Shown in pieces: positions 7,046 through 7,845 of a DNA stretch of 7,845 nucleotides. Where the stretch lies: the NCBI GenBank assembly GCA_936941515.1, contig CAKZJI010000279.1, positions 1-7,845 on the forward strand, written 5' to 3'. This stretch comes from an uncultured Propionibacteriaceae bacterium. GTDB lineage: Bacteria > Actinomycetota > Actinomycetes > Propionibacteriales > Propionibacteriaceae. Under the pieces are notes generated by a model. That model was not told the origin of the DNA. It saw only the letters and a list, made by a program, of their open reading frames with translations, and ran no database searches. Within the stretch, counting starts at the first letter, position 1. Each line of letters opens with the position of its first letter. Both the position numbers and the translations under genes were made by a program.

Positions 7046-7845
7046 TTATTCCCCTGCGGAGTCGGCCTTGGTCATGCTGAAGTCGATTGCTGCGGCGAGT
7101 GCTTTGGAAGGAGTCAACTCGATGGGGTCGAGGTGCAGCGGAACCTCCGCATCTAGGGCGGCTGTCAACGCCTCATCGTAGAGCTTGAGGGCTCCGTCGG
7201 CTGACAGGGTGAAGGGTTCCACCACTCCACCGCGACCGATCCATTCAAGGCTCTCGGACTCCACCACCAGATCACAGCCGCTGCGCAGCCAGACCCCGGC
7301 GCTGCCGAATGCCAACCGGTCGCCCAGAAGTGCGAAAGCCACTAGGAGTGCATGGGCCGCCAGCTCTGCCTCTTGGCTCAGATCACCGAAATGGATCCGG
7401 CGTACTGCAGTCAGACTGAGGGTGGAGAGACGGGTGGCCTCTGTGATGGTCACACCACCATGGGCGTCGTTCGGTGCGATATTCCCGTGCCCGATTTCGC
7501 TCAGCCTACTGGCCTTCGTCCCCTTGGAGCCAGGCGGCAGGTAATCCCACTCATCACCTTCCCCGCTTCGTGCCCCGGTGAGGTTGAGCGGGTCCATCCG
7601 GCCCGCCTTTCGTGTGCCGGGGACGGGATCCCAGCCGACAATCTCGCTGCTGTAGAAGCGTGGGAATTTCTCTTGGTGACCCTTACGATGACTGTTCCAC
7701 CCGCCATAGACCAGTGTTGCAGGGTCATACTGCAGCAGCGCCGTTGCGTCCTTGAGAGAGGCCTTCTGCAAAGCCTTGCCGATAGGAGTCTTGTCGAACT
7801 TCTCGCCGTTCAGGACAGAGTCGCGCCAGTAGGCGTCGAATGCTC
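7046..7845 (-). CDS. csb1: Csb1/Cas7, backbone subunit of the type I-G effector (GSU0053 family), 5' end beyond right edge
   Basis: Csb1 is the Cas7-type protein that polymerises along the crRNA spacer to form the complex backbone. The frame is open from the window's right edge to a TAA at 7048-7046, giving 265 visible residues. Counting visible residues, family signatures are FDAYWRDSVLNGEKFDKTPIG (2-22), ALLQYDPATLVYGGWNS (35-51), KFPRFYSSEIVGWDP (59-73) and AGRMDPLNL (80-88). These match the Csb1 pattern 'LLxYxPxxLxFGxWxS...SEIVG'. The TTG at 7771 is not the real start, because strongly family-like sequence continues upstream of it to the edge. The missing N-terminal part is probably a few tens of residues. 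It is the first gene of the visible operon, so the promoter and perhaps other genes lie to the right. It is separated from csb2 by one base. Confidence 0.93.
   Translation of the reverse strand, partial: AFDAYWRDSVLNGEKFDKTPIGKALQKASLKDATALLQYDPATLVYGGWNSHRKGHQEKFPRFYSSEIVGWDPVPGTRKAGRMDPLNLTGARSGEGDEWDYLPPGSKGTKASRLSEIGHGNIAPNDAHGGVTITEATRLSTLSLTAVRRIHFGDLSQEAELAAHALLVAFALLGDRLAFGSAGVWLRSGCDLVVESESLEWIGRGGVVEPFTLSADGALKLYDEALTAALDAEVPLHLDPIELTPSKALAAAIDFSMTKADSAGE
7051..7055 (-). promoter_or_regulatory. Ribosome binding site of csb2
   Basis: AGGGG on the minus strand lies six bases before the csb2 ATG (7044-7042), inside the last codons of csb1. It supports this start, which directly follows the csb1 TAA with one base between. 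Confidence 0.65.

Noticed and set aside
7046..7771. csb1 starting at TTG 7771
   Set aside because: The same frame continues upstream to the window edge with clear Csb1 sequence (FDAYWRDSVLNGEKFDKTPIG), so the TTG codon is an internal leucine and the gene is cut by the window edge.
1..7845. CRISPR array or leader inside the window
   Set aside because: No directly repeated unit of 25-40 bases with regular spacing is visible, and the window is filled by overlapping genes. An array, if present, should lie beyond one edge.

Overview
The window holds most of one minus-strand operon of a type I-G (formerly I-U) CRISPR-Cas system. In transcription order, from right to left, the genes are csb1/cas7 (5' end beyond the right edge), csb2 (Cas5-Cas6 fusion), cas3 (helicase with a C-terminal HD nuclease domain), a compact Cas8g/Csx17-like gene (also known as a 'Cas3-extension' type protein), a cas4-cas1 fusion, and the start of cas2 (cut by the left edge). 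The assignment rests on protein motifs read directly: helicase motifs and HD histidines in Cas3, the four iron-sulphur cysteines and RecB-type motif of Cas4, the E-H-D/E residues of Cas1, the Cas6-like glycine-rich loop of Csb2, and the Csb1 signature region. No CRISPR array, RNA gene, insertion sequence or terminator is visible.

The genes are packed with no intergenic space. Four consecutive junctions are 4-base ATGA overlaps (csb2/cas3, cas3/cas8, cas8/cas4-cas1, cas4-cas1/cas2), and csb1/csb2 are separated by one base. No promoter is expected or seen between genes, so the operon promoter must lie beyond the right edge. The CRISPR array may lie beyond the left edge, after cas2.

The overall GC-rich composition (sampled lines of effector genes mostly about 58-70% GC) and the actinobacterial flavour of the proteins suggest a high-GC Gram-positive such as a member of the Propionibacteriaceae, Actinomycetaceae or Bifidobacteriaceae. 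This is inference and not a firm identification. The Cas1-domain end of the operon is visibly less GC-rich (many lines about 45-55%) than the effector end.

Functionally, Csb2 should cut pre-crRNA and stay on the crRNA 3' end, Csb1/Cas7 subunits should form the backbone, and the Cas8-like protein should complete the surveillance complex and dock Cas3, which unwinds and degrades target DNA. Cas4-Cas1 with Cas2 should select, trim and integrate new spacers. The system type is already known. The points most worth a second look are the cas2 sequence, which stops resembling Cas2 after about residue 32, the very short Cas8-like protein, and the composition shift between the effector and adaptation modules.
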